From contig NZ_CP053707.1 of assembly GCF_013201035.1 (NCBI RefSeq), positions 3,286,001 through 3,350,000 on the forward strand: a stretch of DNA of 64,000 nucleotides, written 5' to 3'. A program made the position numbers and the translations under genes. Source of the DNA: Arthrobacter sp. NEB 688 (GTDB taxonomy: Bacteria > Actinomycetota > Actinomycetes > Actinomycetales > Dermatophilaceae). This document shows positions 17,001-24,492 of this stretch, one piece after another (within the stretch, counting starts at the first letter, position 1; every line of letters starts with the position of its first letter). The notes below the pieces were generated by a model. It ran no database searches. It was not told the DNA's origin and saw nothing but the letters and a program-made list of their open reading frames with translations.

Positions 17001-18566
17001 GCCGACCCCGGCTGCATCGTCCTCGCGGGCGACGGCTACGACCCGACGCAGCCCGTCGCGTTCCCGGGCAACTACCCGCCGGAGCTGTTCTACGCGGTGG
17101 CGGACAGCGACGTCATGCCCACCCCCGGCTGCGACACCGTCGCCCCCGGCACGGCGAGCCTGCGGGTCGCGCTGGAGGCCGCGTTCACCGGGCCGACGGC
17201 CGAGGCCGGCCAGCAGCTGGTCTTCGGGCGCACCCGCTTCCACGCGACCGGGCTCTGCCCCGACACCGACTACACGGTGACGACCCCGTACGGGCCGCTG
17301 ACGGTCCACACGGACGCCTCCGGGTCGGTGGCCCGCAATGCCGCGACGCAGAACGTCGGCTGCGGGGCGGCTCCGTGCGACATGGCGCAGGCCCTGGCCT
17401 CGCCCGTCGCCGGCAGCTTCCTCCGCTGGGCCCCCGGGGTCGGTCGGGCCGCGCCCGCCGGGCACCTCGGCGACGCCGTCACCCTCCACCGGGTCGTCGG
17501 CGGGACCTACGCACCCGACGGGGTGCCGGTCGAGCACGTCGCGGTCAGCGGGCCGGAGGGCGAGGTCGCCCGCACCGACCTCTTCACGGTCGCCGGCCGC
17601 TACGCCACCGGGCTGACGGGTGACGCGGCGCTGGCCTTCGGGGACCACGACCTCGGCACGACCACCGAGCGCACCGCCACCCTGGAGAACGTCGGGACCG
17701 GCGCGCTCGCCCTCGGTGTCGTCCGGGTGACCGGTCCGCAGGCCGCCGCCTTCATCCTCGGGGCGGGCACCTGCGCCGGGAGCTCCCTCCCCGGTGACGG
17801 GACGTGCACCCAGACCGTCCGCTGGACCCCGACCACGGCCGGGGACGCCACCGCGACGCTCGAGGTGCTCGGCGCCGACGGGACCGTCCTGGCCCGGACG
17901 GGCCTGTCCGGCCACGGCATCGAGCCGCCGACGCCGGCCCGCGCCACCGTCTCGCCGACGACGCTCACCTTCGCCGGCCAGCGGGTCACGACGACCTCGA
18001 CCGCGCAGGTCGTCGGCATCCGCAACACGGGTGGGGCACCGTTGACCGTCACCTCGCTCGGCCTCTCCGGCGCCGCCGCGGCCGACTACACCGCCACGAT
18101 GGACCCGGGCTGCGCCTCGGTCGTGGCCGGCGCCTCGTGCTCGGTGCGGGTCACGTTCTCCCCCAGCGTGACCGGCACGCGGGCGGCGACCCTGTCCATC
18201 CGGAGCAACGACCCGGGCGCCGCCCCGGCCGTGGCGCTGACCGGGACCGGGACGAGCTCGGTGCTCACGCCGAAGTCGACGACCGTCGCGCTCGGGACGG
18301 TCAAGCTCGGACGCTCGGCGTCGGCGAGCGTGACGATCACCAACACGGGGACGGCGCCGCTGACGATCACCGGGACGACGTCGACGAGCCGGGCCTACAC
18401 CGTGGCCCTCGGCACGTGCGCCGTCGCGGTGGCCCCCGGGCGGAACTGCGCCATCACGGTGACGCTCATCGCCCAGGCGGTGGCGGGGTCCTACCCCGCG
18501 ACCATCGGCTTCGTCAGTGACGCGGCCAACCGGCCGACGGTGGCGTTCACCGCGACCGTGCGCTGA
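14001..18566 (+). CDS. Giant secreted protein with three six-cysteine modules and choice-of-anchor-D repeats
   Basis: A 1521-residue protein with a Sec signal peptide (hydrophobic LTTALVTLLAVALGLVALPA, probable cleavage after ALA near residue 44). Three copies of a roughly 228-residue module start with GFPxW at residues 59, 521 and 981 and end at TDLFTVxGK/R near 285, 747 and 1200. Each has six conserved cysteines (C-D-x4-C-IVLA, TPGC, GLC, VGC and a last C) and the signature SFLRW-P-x-AAPAGYLGDA. I do not recognise this module. Between and after the copies are two, two and about three immunoglobulin-like choice-of-anchor-D domains, each with a Cys pair (for example CSVRVTFSPSVTGTR). There is no C-terminal LPxTG or membrane anchor. 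A GAGGAG Shine-Dalgarno sequence lies 7 nt upstream. SARP-like genes flank it. Adhesin or surface-matrix function is a guess. Confidence 0.88.
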   Translation: MTATTIHHTRPATTPHRGLTTALVTLLAVALGLVALPARDALAAAGQPAVSPVLDSGHGFPTWFEDSGGTRLAPCLDPTDTRCVVLADAGYDPARPQVFPTNFPSEFFYLVADSQRLTTAGCSGTKRGTASVRLALEGAFANGAPVPGEQMVFGRVRLSVSSGLCANGTYTATTPFGAISFRTDAAGALARNQGTTDVGCVPVAPATCDWRLALSSPVARSFLRWDPAVAPAAPAGYLGDATTAHRIVGATYTAPGEASPANYLSIVGTKLTTPLRTDLFTVAGKVAGALEVSPQSVTVGATEVGRSSSTREVTVRNLAAGTTTPGAVTVAGAAAGDFRVVDTTCVSTALVRDATCLVRVEFSPTAIGARTAALTITHDGLRSPTTVPLAGEGTAPHQVPHAVADPTSLGFGQERLRVPSAARTVTVGNTGTAPLTLGTLELAGSGRTHFEKGFDTCTGAVVPVGGTCRVDLSFLPQAVGDQSAALRIPSDDPAGTLEVALQGTGFGGVARAASTLDPATGFPRWYQDERGVRLAQCIDATDPNCIVLAGGTYPGSGPVSFPSTFPDEFFYSVVDSDLITTPGCGDSPPGKMMVRMALEAAFVNGEPVSGEQMTFGRLRVNATSGLCAGQEYSVVHPYGTYTFTADAAGGLKRTTGTSDVGCLAATVDAPCAWDQAIASPVLGGFLRWDPARGAAAPAGYLGDATTLHRVVGSSFVPVGESAPANYVRLVRGGATLAQTDLFTVMGKLAGPLVADPEVADAGGVEEGASGPTRVTLRNEGIETVGVTSLAVAGTDAADFTVTGDACSGRDLAPGGACQVDLAFAPGGVGDRAAVLRVRHTGLNDPFEVRLRGVGTVAAGVAALSSSGALAFEQRHVGRPAARQVVTVSNRGGTAPLVLDAPTLVGGDAADFAVVGTTCDTEVAVDATCTVTVGFTPSATGTRTTALRLTAPGARPAQLDVGLSGRGSTADPAVSAALRPDGFPLWYQDGDGVRLDLCDDPADPGCIVLAGDGYDPTQPVAFPGNYPPELFYAVADSDVMPTPGCDTVAPGTASLRVALEAAFTGPTAEAGQQLVFGRTRFHATGLCPDTDYTVTTPYGPLTVHTDASGSVARNAATQNVGCGAAPCDMAQALASPVAGSFLRWAPGVGRAAPAGHLGDAVTLHRVVGGTYAPDGVPVEHVAVSGPEGEVARTDLFTVAGRYATGLTGDAALAFGDHDLGTTTERTATLENVGTGALALGVVRVTGPQAAAFILGAGTCAGSSLPGDGTCTQTVRWTPTTAGDATATLEVLGADGTVLARTGLSGHGIEPPTPARATVSPTTLTFAGQRVTTTSTAQVVGIRNTGGAPLTVTSLGLSGAAAADYTATMDPGCASVVAGASCSVRVTFSPSVTGTRAATLSIRSNDPGAAPAVALTGTGTSSVLTPKSTTVALGTVKLGRSASASVTITNTGTAPLTITGTTSTSRAYTVALGTCAVAVAPGRNCAITVTLIAQAVAGSYPATIGFVSDAANRPTVAFTATVR

Positions 18567-18574
18567 GCCGAGCG

Positions 18575-18617
18575 ACGGGGCCCGGTACCCCCACAGATGT
18601 GGGGTACCGGGCCCCGT
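18575..18617 (+). terminator. Strong hairpin after the giant secreted gene
   Basis: A near-perfect 19-bp stem (GGGGCCCGGTACCCC / GGGGTACCGGGCCCC core, plus flanking AC/GT and CAC/GTG pairs, one bulged C) with loop AGAT. It starts 8 nt after the stop codon. There is no U-tract, as is usual in high-GC actinobacteria. Confidence 0.8.
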
Positions 18618-18712
18618 AGTCTGCGTCTGTCCGCTCGAGTGGCGGAATCCGATACTCGGTGGTAGGACGCCGTCTGCAGGGGACGACGACCGGAGCCGCA
18701 GGGGGCTTCACC

Positions 18713-19609
18713 ATGCACAAGATCATGTTGTTCGGCACGACGACGGTGACCGTCGACGGCCGCGAGGTCAGCGGACCGGCGCTCGGCGGGGCCAAGCCCC
18801 GCCAGGTGCTCGAGCTGCTCGCCCTCGCGGACGGCGCACCGGTGACCAAGGACCGCCTCGTCGAGATGGTCTGGGGGGACGACGCCCCCGCGTCGGCCGT
18901 CCCGACGCTCGAGAGCTACGTCTGCGTCGTCCGGCGGGCCATCGGCGGCCCGGCCGGCGGGCGCGACTCCGTCGTCCAGACCACGTCGGCGGGCTACCGC
19001 CTCGACACCTCGCGTGTCCTCGTCGACCGCTCGGAGTGCCTCGCGCTCCTCGCGGGCTCGGCGGGCGCGCCGGCGGCCGACGCCGTCGGGATGGTGCAGG
19101 AGGCGCTGGCGCTCGCCCAGGCGCCGCTCCTGGCGTCCGAGAACCGCTCGGCCTGGGCCGACCGGGAGCGCGACCTCGTGACGGCCCGGCTCGCCGAGGC
19201 GTGCTGCGCCGTGGCGGCCCGCGCCCTCGCGGACCAGGACGTCCCGGCCGCGACCGAGCTCGCCCGTCGGGCCGTCGAGCTCGCGCCGTTCGACGAGCGG
19301 GCCGCCACGGTGCGGATGTCCGCGCTCGAGGCGGCCGGTCGCCGGGCGGAGGCGCTGCGCTGCTACCTCGACCTGCGTCGGCGCCTCGTCGACGAGCTCG
19401 GGGTCGAGCCGGGGGCGCAGGCCCGCGCGCACTACCTCCGGCTGCTCACGGGGCCCGGGCAGGAGGTGCTCGAGACGCCGTCCCGGACGGAGATCGCCGC
19501 GCTGCTCGAGCTCCTCCGCGAGACCCTGGGCCGGGTCCCGGGCCTCGACCCGGCGCCCGTCGACCGCGCCCTCGGGCGGGTCGCCACCCATGCGTTGGCC
19601 CTCCTGTGA
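18713..19609 (+). CDS. SARP-family (AfsR/DnrI-like) transcriptional activator
   Basis: A 298-residue regulator. Residues 1-95 form an OmpR-like winged helix (MLFGTTTVTVDGREV, KPRQVLELLALADGAPVTKD, LVEMVWGDDAP, LESYVCVVRRAIGG, QTTSAGYRLD). Residues about 100-250 form the BTAD helical-repeat domain (ARRAVELAPFDERAATVRMSAL, RCYLDLRRRLVDELGVEPG). SARPs typically activate adjacent clusters by binding repeats near the -35 element. A further about 50 helical residues end the protein. It lies downstream of the giant secreted gene and upstream of the two-component genes, so its targets may be either. It is paralogous to the truncated protein at 13232. Confidence 0.85.
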   Translation: MHKIMLFGTTTVTVDGREVSGPALGGAKPRQVLELLALADGAPVTKDRLVEMVWGDDAPASAVPTLESYVCVVRRAIGGPAGGRDSVVQTTSAGYRLDTSRVLVDRSECLALLAGSAGAPAADAVGMVQEALALAQAPLLASENRSAWADRERDLVTARLAEACCAVAARALADQDVPAATELARRAVELAPFDERAATVRMSALEAAGRRAEALRCYLDLRRRLVDELGVEPGAQARAHYLRLLTGPGQEVLETPSRTEIAALLELLRETLGRVPGLDPAPVDRALGRVATHALALL

Positions 19610-19679
19610 GGTCGTCCGTCCGGCCATCGTGGGCCGGATCGCTACAGACAGCCGAGCGCCGACCGGTCACACTGTTCGC

Positions 19680-20372
19680 GTGAGCGACAGGGGGCCCACG
19701 GACGGGCCGTCACGGGCGGCCGTGCCGACGGTGCGACGCGTCCTCGTCGTCGACGACCACCGGACCTTCACCGACCTCCTGGGTCGGGCGATCGACGCCG
19801 AGCCGGACCTCGAGTGCCTCGGCGCCGCGCACACCGTCGAGGACGCCGTGGCGCGGACCCGCGCGCTCGTGCCCGACGCGGTCGTCATGGACGTCCAGAT
19901 CGGGGACGGCGACGGGCTCGAGGCCACGTCCACGCTGCTCGCGCACTTCCCCGACCTCCGGGTCGTCGTGCTCACGGCCTTCGCCACGCACTCCCTCCTC
20001 GAGCGCGCCATGACGGCGGGGGCGAGCGCCCTGCTGCCCAAGGACGGGACGCTCGAGGACCTGCTCGAGGCGCTGCGCGACACCGGTGGCGGCGGCTTCC
20101 GCGTCCATCCGGCGCTCCTGCGGCGGCTGCTCGAGCTGCAGCGCGCCGCTCCCGCCGCCACGGAGACGGTGCGGCTGACCGCCCGCGAGGACGAGGTGCT
20201 CCACCTCCTCGCCGACGGGCTCGACCCGGGGTCGATCGCGCGGCGGCTCGGCATCTCGCGGCACACCTCCCGCGGGTACGTCGCCGCGCTGCTCACCAAG
20301 CTCGGTGCCCACTCCCAGCTCGAGGCGGTCGCCGTCGCCCGCCGCAGGGGCCTGGTCCGTGACGGCGGCTGA
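19680..20372 (+). CDS. NarL/FixJ-type response regulator
   Basis: A 230-residue two-domain regulator. The receiver domain has VLVVDDHRTF, phospho-acceptor Asp71 (AVVMDVQIG) and the switch Thr and Lys in VVLTAF and LLPKDG. The LuxR-type HTH is in LTAREDEVLHLLADGLDPGSIARRLGISRHTSRGYVAALLTKLG. The normal SxKTVxxH of the recognition helix is altered to RHTSRGYV, so DNA specificity may be unusual. The GTG at 19680 is preceded by CACACT with a 6-nt gap. Its end overlaps the kinase gene by 14 bases, so the two form a cognate pair. Confidence 0.9.
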   Translation: MSDRGPTDGPSRAAVPTVRRVLVVDDHRTFTDLLGRAIDAEPDLECLGAAHTVEDAVARTRALVPDAVVMDVQIGDGDGLEATSTLLAHFPDLRVVVLTAFATHSLLERAMTAGASALLPKDGTLEDLLEALRDTGGGGFRVHPALLRRLLELQRAAPAATETVRLTAREDEVLHLLADGLDPGSIARRLGISRHTSRGYVAALLTKLGAHSQLEAVAVARRRGLVRDGG

Positions 20373-21702
20373 GCCCGGGGGCGGTGCGCCTCCCCGCAGC
20401 CGGGTCGTCGTGCGCACCGCGGTGCGGCGCTTCGTCGTCCTGAGCATCGTCACGCTCCTCGTCCTCGGCGCCGGCGCGGTCTTCGTCTGCCACCGCATCG
20501 CCCAGGACTCGGCGCTCGCCGAGGCCCAGCTGCGGGGCGCGACCCTCGCCGGCACCGTTGCCGCGCCGCTGGTCGACGAGCGGGTCCGCGAGCGCGACCC
20601 GGAGGCGATGGCCAGCCTCGGCACGGTGCTGCGGCGCAGCATGGCCGTGGGGTCCATCCGGCACGTCAAGCTGTGGACCCCCGAGGGCCGCGTCCTCTGG
20701 TCGGACGAGAGCGAGCTCATCGGCCGCACCTACGACCTCGAGCCCGTCGTCGACGGCCTCGTCGGGACGACGCGGACGGTGGCCGAGCTCTCGCTCCTCG
20801 ACAAGGCTGAGAACGTCTCCGAGCGCTCCGAGGTCGAGCTCCTCGAGGTGTACGCGGGCGCCCGGGACGCCGACGGCAAGGACCTCGTCTTCGAGGCGTA
20901 CTACTCGACGGCCGAGATGCGCGAGCGCGAGCAGGAGATCCTCGGCGCCATCCTGCCCGTCGCCCTCGGAGGGCTGCTGCTGTTCCAGGTCGCCGTGATG
21001 CCCCTCGCCATCTCGCTCGCGCGCCGCGTCGAACGCGGTGAGCTGCAACGCATCCGCCTGCTGCGCCAGACCGTCCTCACGACGCACCGCGAGCGCCTGC
21101 GCATCGCCCGCGACCTCCACGACGGTGTCGTCCAGGACCTCGCCGGGCTGCGGTACGCCCTCCCCGTCGTCGCCGCCCACGTCTCCGACGCGCCGGAGGC
21201 GGCCGCCGCTCGCGACACCCTGGAGCAGGCCCGTGAGATCCTCGGCCGCGACGTCGAGGCGCTGCGCTCGCTCCTCGTCGACATCCACCCGCCGGGCCTC
21301 GAGGGCACCGCCTTCCGGGACGCCGTCGAGGACCTCGCGGAGCGGACCCGGCGCGCCGGGCCGGAGGTCTGGCTCGAGATGCCCGAGCGCTCGGAGTGGT
21401 CGATCGACGTCGCGCGCGTCTGCTACCGGGTGGTCCAGGAGGCGCTGCGCAACGTCGCGACGCACGCCGGGGCCGCCAACGCCTGGGTCGACGTCGAGAC
21501 CGTCGAGCGGCAGGTGCGCGTGGTCGTCGCCGACGACGGTCGGGGGATGCCGCCCGGCGGCACGCAGGACGGTCACGTGGGGCTGCGGCTGCTCGCCACC
21601 CACCTCGAGGACCTCGGGGGCTCGCTCGAGGTGGCACCCCGCCCGGGCGGCGGTACGCTGCTGAGGGCGCTCGTCCCCGCCGACCTGCCGGCCGGCACCT
21701 GA
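20359..21702 (+). CDS. Sensor histidine kinase (HisKA_3 / NarX-like)
   Basis: A 447-residue membrane kinase. The first transmembrane helix is near residues 20-40 (RRFVVLSIVTLLVLGAGAVFV). An extracytoplasmic sensor of about 160 residues follows (SMAVGSIRHVKLWTPEGRVLW, a PAS/CACHE-like pattern). The second helix is near 198-218 (ILPVALGGLLLFQVAVMPLAI). The dimerisation motif RIARDLHDGVVQDLAG carries phospho-acceptor His254. The ATPase domain has NVATHAGAANAWV (N box) and VVADDGRGMPPGG (G1). It overlaps the response regulator gene and should phosphorylate it. The envelope signal is unknown. Confidence 0.92.
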   Translation: MTAAEPGGGAPPRSRVVVRTAVRRFVVLSIVTLLVLGAGAVFVCHRIAQDSALAEAQLRGATLAGTVAAPLVDERVRERDPEAMASLGTVLRRSMAVGSIRHVKLWTPEGRVLWSDESELIGRTYDLEPVVDGLVGTTRTVAELSLLDKAENVSERSEVELLEVYAGARDADGKDLVFEAYYSTAEMREREQEILGAILPVALGGLLLFQVAVMPLAISLARRVERGELQRIRLLRQTVLTTHRERLRIARDLHDGVVQDLAGLRYALPVVAAHVSDAPEAAAARDTLEQAREILGRDVEALRSLLVDIHPPGLEGTAFRDAVEDLAERTRRAGPEVWLEMPERSEWSIDVARVCYRVVQEALRNVATHAGAANAWVDVETVERQVRVVVADDGRGMPPGGTQDGHVGLRLLATHLEDLGGSLEVAPRPGGGTLLRALVPADLPAGT

Positions 21703-21721
21703 GCCACAGGGTTTCCCCAAG
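21703..21721 (+). promoter_or_regulatory. Conserved 19-nt upstream element, copy B
   Basis: GCCACAGGGTTTCCCCAAG, immediately after the kinase stop codon. It differs from copy A (13925-13943) at one position and lies the same 57 nt from its downstream ATG (21779). Confidence 0.6.
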
Positions 21722-21778
21722 CGCGATGCCCGAGACTCGTCCCGTTCAGCCGTCCCCCACCCCTGTCAGGGAGGACCG

Positions 21779-22150
21779 ATGATCCGGATGCTCCTCGCCG
21801 ACGACCACGAGGGGATCCGGCTGGGCGTCAGGGCACTCGTCGACGCCGAGCCGGACCTCGAGCTCGTCGGCATGGCGACCACCGGTGAGGACGCCGTGCA
21901 GCTGGCCGGCAGCCACGACCCCGACGTCGTCCTCATGGACCTCTCGATGCCCGGCCGCGGTGGCCTGTGGGCCCTGACGGAGATCCGTCGCACCCGCCCG
22001 GCCACCCGCCTGGTCGTCCTCACGAGCGACGGGCGCGCCGCGACCCTGCGCGCCGCCGTCGCCGCCGGGGCCGACCGCTGCGTCGGCAAGGACGAGGAGG
22101 TCGACGCGCTGCTGCGCGCCGTCCGGGAGGGCGCGCCGACCCCAAGGTGA
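21779..22150 (+). CDS. Stand-alone receiver-domain protein
   Basis: A 123-residue receiver domain: MIRMLLADDHEG with the acidic pair, phospho-acceptor Asp54 (VVLMDLSMPG), LVVLTSDG and Lys in CVGKDEEV. The protein ends shortly after the last receiver helix with no DNA-binding domain, and the next bases contain no open continuation of a LuxR HTH. It may act as a phosphate sink, a protein-protein regulator or an output-less remnant of a NarL-type regulator. A GGGAGG Shine-Dalgarno sequence precedes the ATG. It has its own upstream element (21703-21721) and lies just upstream of the copper-oxidase operon. Confidence 0.88.
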   Translation: MIRMLLADDHEGIRLGVRALVDAEPDLELVGMATTGEDAVQLAGSHDPDVVLMDLSMPGRGGLWALTEIRRTRPATRLVVLTSDGRAATLRAAVAAGADRCVGKDEEVDALLRAVREGAPTPR

Positions 22151-22158
22151 CCCCAAGG
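22140..22158 (+). repeat. CCCCAAGG direct repeat upstream of the multicopper oxidase
   Basis: CCCCAAGGTGACCCCAAGG: two CCCCAAGG octamers 11 bp apart, one helical turn, beginning in the last codons of the receiver gene. The CCCCAAGGTG part also occurs in the element at 13925. This is a possible activator site for the operon starting at 22229. Confidence 0.4.
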
Positions 22159-22228
22159 ACCCTCGCCCATCCTCGTCGTGGGGCCGACCGGCCCCACCGG
22201 GAATCGTGGGCAAGGCAGGGAACGACCC

Positions 22229-23935
22229 ATGGGAATCACTCGTCGTGACGCACTGAAGCTGGGTGTCGTCGGAGGTGCCCTCGCGGCCCTCCCGCTGGAA
22301 CGGATGGCGTTCGCCGCCACCATCGTCAACCGGATGCCCGCGAGCAAGATGGTGAAGCCGTTCACCCTCCCGTTCGTGGTGCCCCCGGTCCTCTCGCCGA
22401 CCGGGTCGCAGGAGGTCGCCTGCACGGACGGGCAGATGCGCTCCTACGACCGGTACGACATCACCCAGACCTTCTCCGTGACGACGATCATGCCGGGCTT
22501 CCGGACGCCGTTCTTCGGCTACAACGGGGTCACGCCCGGGCCGACGATCGTCAACCGGCGCGGCCGGCCGATCGTCGTGCACCAGACCAACCTGCTGCAC
22601 CAGCCGCCCGCGAGCGCGCCGAACGCCGCCGTGCCCTCGCGCTACTCCACCGACCCGCTCGACCGCTGGACCTCGACCCACCTCCACGGCTCGGCGTCGC
22701 TCCCCCAGTACGACGGCTACGCCTCCGACGTGACGCTGCCCGGGCGCACCAAGCGCTACGTCTACCCGAACTGCCAGGAGGCCCGCACCCTCTGGTACCA
22801 CGACCACGGCGTCCACCACACCTCGCAGAACGCGTACAACGGCCTGGCCGGGATGTACGTCCTCCACGACGACGTCGAGACCTCCCTCGGCATCCCGCAG
22901 GGCCGCTACGACGTCCCGCTCATCGTCAAGGACGTCATGCTCGACACCAAGGGCGGGCTGATCTACGAGGACAACAGCGAGTCGGGCGCCTACGGCGACA
23001 TCGTCCTCGTCAACGGCGTGCCGTGGCCGGCCATGCAGGTCGAGCCGCGCAAGTACCGCTTCCGGATGCTCAACGCGTCCGTCTCGCGCTCCTACGAGTG
23101 GCAGCTGCACGACGGCAAGAGCGCCGTGCCGATGACCGTCATCGGCACCGACGCCGGCCTGGTGCCCCAGCCGCAGGTCGTCTCGTCGCTGCGGCACGGC
23201 ATGGCCGAGCGCTACGAGGTGGTCATCGACTTCGCGCCGTACGCGCAGAAGCCCGGTCAGGCGCCGGCGAAGCTGACGCTCAAGAACCTCGGCCCGAAGA
23301 ACAACGTCGCCGAGGCCACCGCGCTGTACGCGATGCAGTTCGTCGTCGGCCCGGAGTCCTCCGTGCAGAGCACCGAGAACAACGCCGTGCCGACGCTGTG
23401 GAACTCCGCCGTCGCGCCCCAGGAGTGCATGACCTGGACCGAGGCGGGCCTGCTCGCCCAGGGCGTGACGCAGCGCCGCTTCGCGTTCGTGCGCGCCAAC
23501 GGGCACTGGACGATCAACGGCGAGACCTGGCAGGACGTCGTCGACAGCGACTACACGCACTGCATGGCCGAGCCGGAGCAGGGTGCGGTCGAGATCTGGG
23601 AGCTCGCGAACACCTCCGGCGGCTGGTTCCACCCGGTGCACATCCACCTCGTCGACTTCCAGGTGCTCTCGCGCAACGGCAAGGCGAGCCTGGTGCGGCC
23701 TCACGAGAAGGGCGGCAAGGACGTCGTCTACGTCGGCGAGAACGAGACGGTGCGGGTGGCCATGCGGTTCGCCGGGCCGTCGGCCGGCGAGGGGTGGGAG
23801 ACCCCCCGGGGGCGCTACATGATGCACTGCCACAACCTGGTCCACGAGGACCACGACATGATGATGCAGTTCAGCGTCGGCGACCCGGACCACGACCCCG
23901 AGTGCGACCCGATCACCGCCGACCCGGCGTGGTGA
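22229..23935 (+). CDS. Tat-exported multicopper oxidase
   Basis: A 568-residue multicopper oxidase. The Tat signal is clear: MGITRRDALKLG with a hydrophobic stretch to about residue 33. Copper ligands are in STHLHGSAS, WYHDHGVHH, HPVHIHLVDF and HCHNLVHEDHDMMM, so the type 1, 2 and 3 sites appear complete. This family oxidises phenols, metal ions (Cu+, Mn2+) or bilirubin-like substrates with reduction of O2 to water. The C-terminal MMM-rich motif and neighbouring copC/copD genes favour copper handling. It is the first of four genes with GTGA overlaps; upstream DNA has a CCCCAAGG direct repeat. Confidence 0.93.
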   Translation: MGITRRDALKLGVVGGALAALPLERMAFAATIVNRMPASKMVKPFTLPFVVPPVLSPTGSQEVACTDGQMRSYDRYDITQTFSVTTIMPGFRTPFFGYNGVTPGPTIVNRRGRPIVVHQTNLLHQPPASAPNAAVPSRYSTDPLDRWTSTHLHGSASLPQYDGYASDVTLPGRTKRYVYPNCQEARTLWYHDHGVHHTSQNAYNGLAGMYVLHDDVETSLGIPQGRYDVPLIVKDVMLDTKGGLIYEDNSESGAYGDIVLVNGVPWPAMQVEPRKYRFRMLNASVSRSYEWQLHDGKSAVPMTVIGTDAGLVPQPQVVSSLRHGMAERYEVVIDFAPYAQKPGQAPAKLTLKNLGPKNNVAEATALYAMQFVVGPESSVQSTENNAVPTLWNSAVAPQECMTWTEAGLLAQGVTQRRFAFVRANGHWTINGETWQDVVDSDYTHCMAEPEQGAVEIWELANTSGGWFHPVHIHLVDFQVLSRNGKASLVRPHEKGGKDVVYVGENETVRVAMRFAGPSAGEGWETPRGRYMMHCHNLVHEDHDMMMQFSVGDPDHDPECDPITADPAW

Positions 23936-24492
23936 CCGCCGTGGCCGCCACCACGGCCCCCGTGCGACCGGCCGGCCCCCGCCGGCCGGTGCGCCGCGGG
24001 AGGCGCCTGGTCGACGCCGCCCTCCTGCTCGCGCTGGTCCTCCTCGTCGGCCGGTTCGCGCTGGAGCCGGTCCTCGTGCCCACCTCGAGCATGGAGCCGA
24101 CGCTGCACGCGGGCTCGCACGTCCTCGTCGACCACGTCGGGCCCCTGGTGCGCGGCTACGGGCGCGGCGACGTCGTGCTCCTCGACGCGCCGGACGGCAG
24201 CGGCCTGCTCGTCAAGCGGGTCGCCGCCGTCGGTGGCGAGGACGTCGCGATCCTCGACGGCGTCCTCAGCGTCGACGGCATCCCGGTCGACGAGCCGTGG
24301 GTCGACCCCGGTGACGTCGACTCGGTCTACGCCGAGCTCGGGCGGGTGCCCGCCGGGCACGTCGTCGTCCTCGCCGACCATCGCCCGGACGCGCGCGACT
24401 CGCGCTCGTTCGGCCCGGTGGCCCTCGACGCCCTCCACGGGCGCGTCGTCGCGACGGTCTGGCCGCTCGGCGACGCCGGGGGCACCCCGTGA
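23932..24492 (+). CDS. Signal peptidase I (S26 family)
   Basis: A 186-residue type I signal peptidase with one N-terminal transmembrane helix (LVDAALLLALVLLVGRFAL). The catalytic Ser53 is in PTSSMEPTL and Lys95 in LLVKRVAAVGG. The box E region is DARDSRSFGPV, with ADHRPD replacing the common GDNR. It overlaps the multicopper oxidase stop and the copC start by four bases each, so it is translationally coupled to both. A private peptidase in a copper-oxidase operon suggests it processes CopC or another exported partner; Tat substrates are also cleaved by signal peptidase I. That role is inference. Confidence 0.92.
   Translation: MTAVAATTAPVRPAGPRRPVRRGRRLVDAALLLALVLLVGRFALEPVLVPTSSMEPTLHAGSHVLVDHVGPLVRGYGRGDVVLLDAPDGSGLLVKRVAAVGGEDVAILDGVLSVDGIPVDEPWVDPGDVDSVYAELGRVPAGHVVVLADHRPDARDSRSFGPVALDALHGRVVATVWPLGDAGGTP

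Noticed and set aside
13767-17915. Very long open frame (1382 codons, minus strand) antisense to the giant secreted gene
   Set aside because: Gly/Arg/Val/Asp-rich without motifs, and it covers a gene with a signal peptide and repeated conserved cysteines. It is a compositional shadow.
22140-22228. Riboswitch or structured leader before the multicopper oxidase
   Set aside because: GGGGCCGACCGGCCCC can fold into a short hairpin (22181-22196), but no known riboswitch motif is recognisable.
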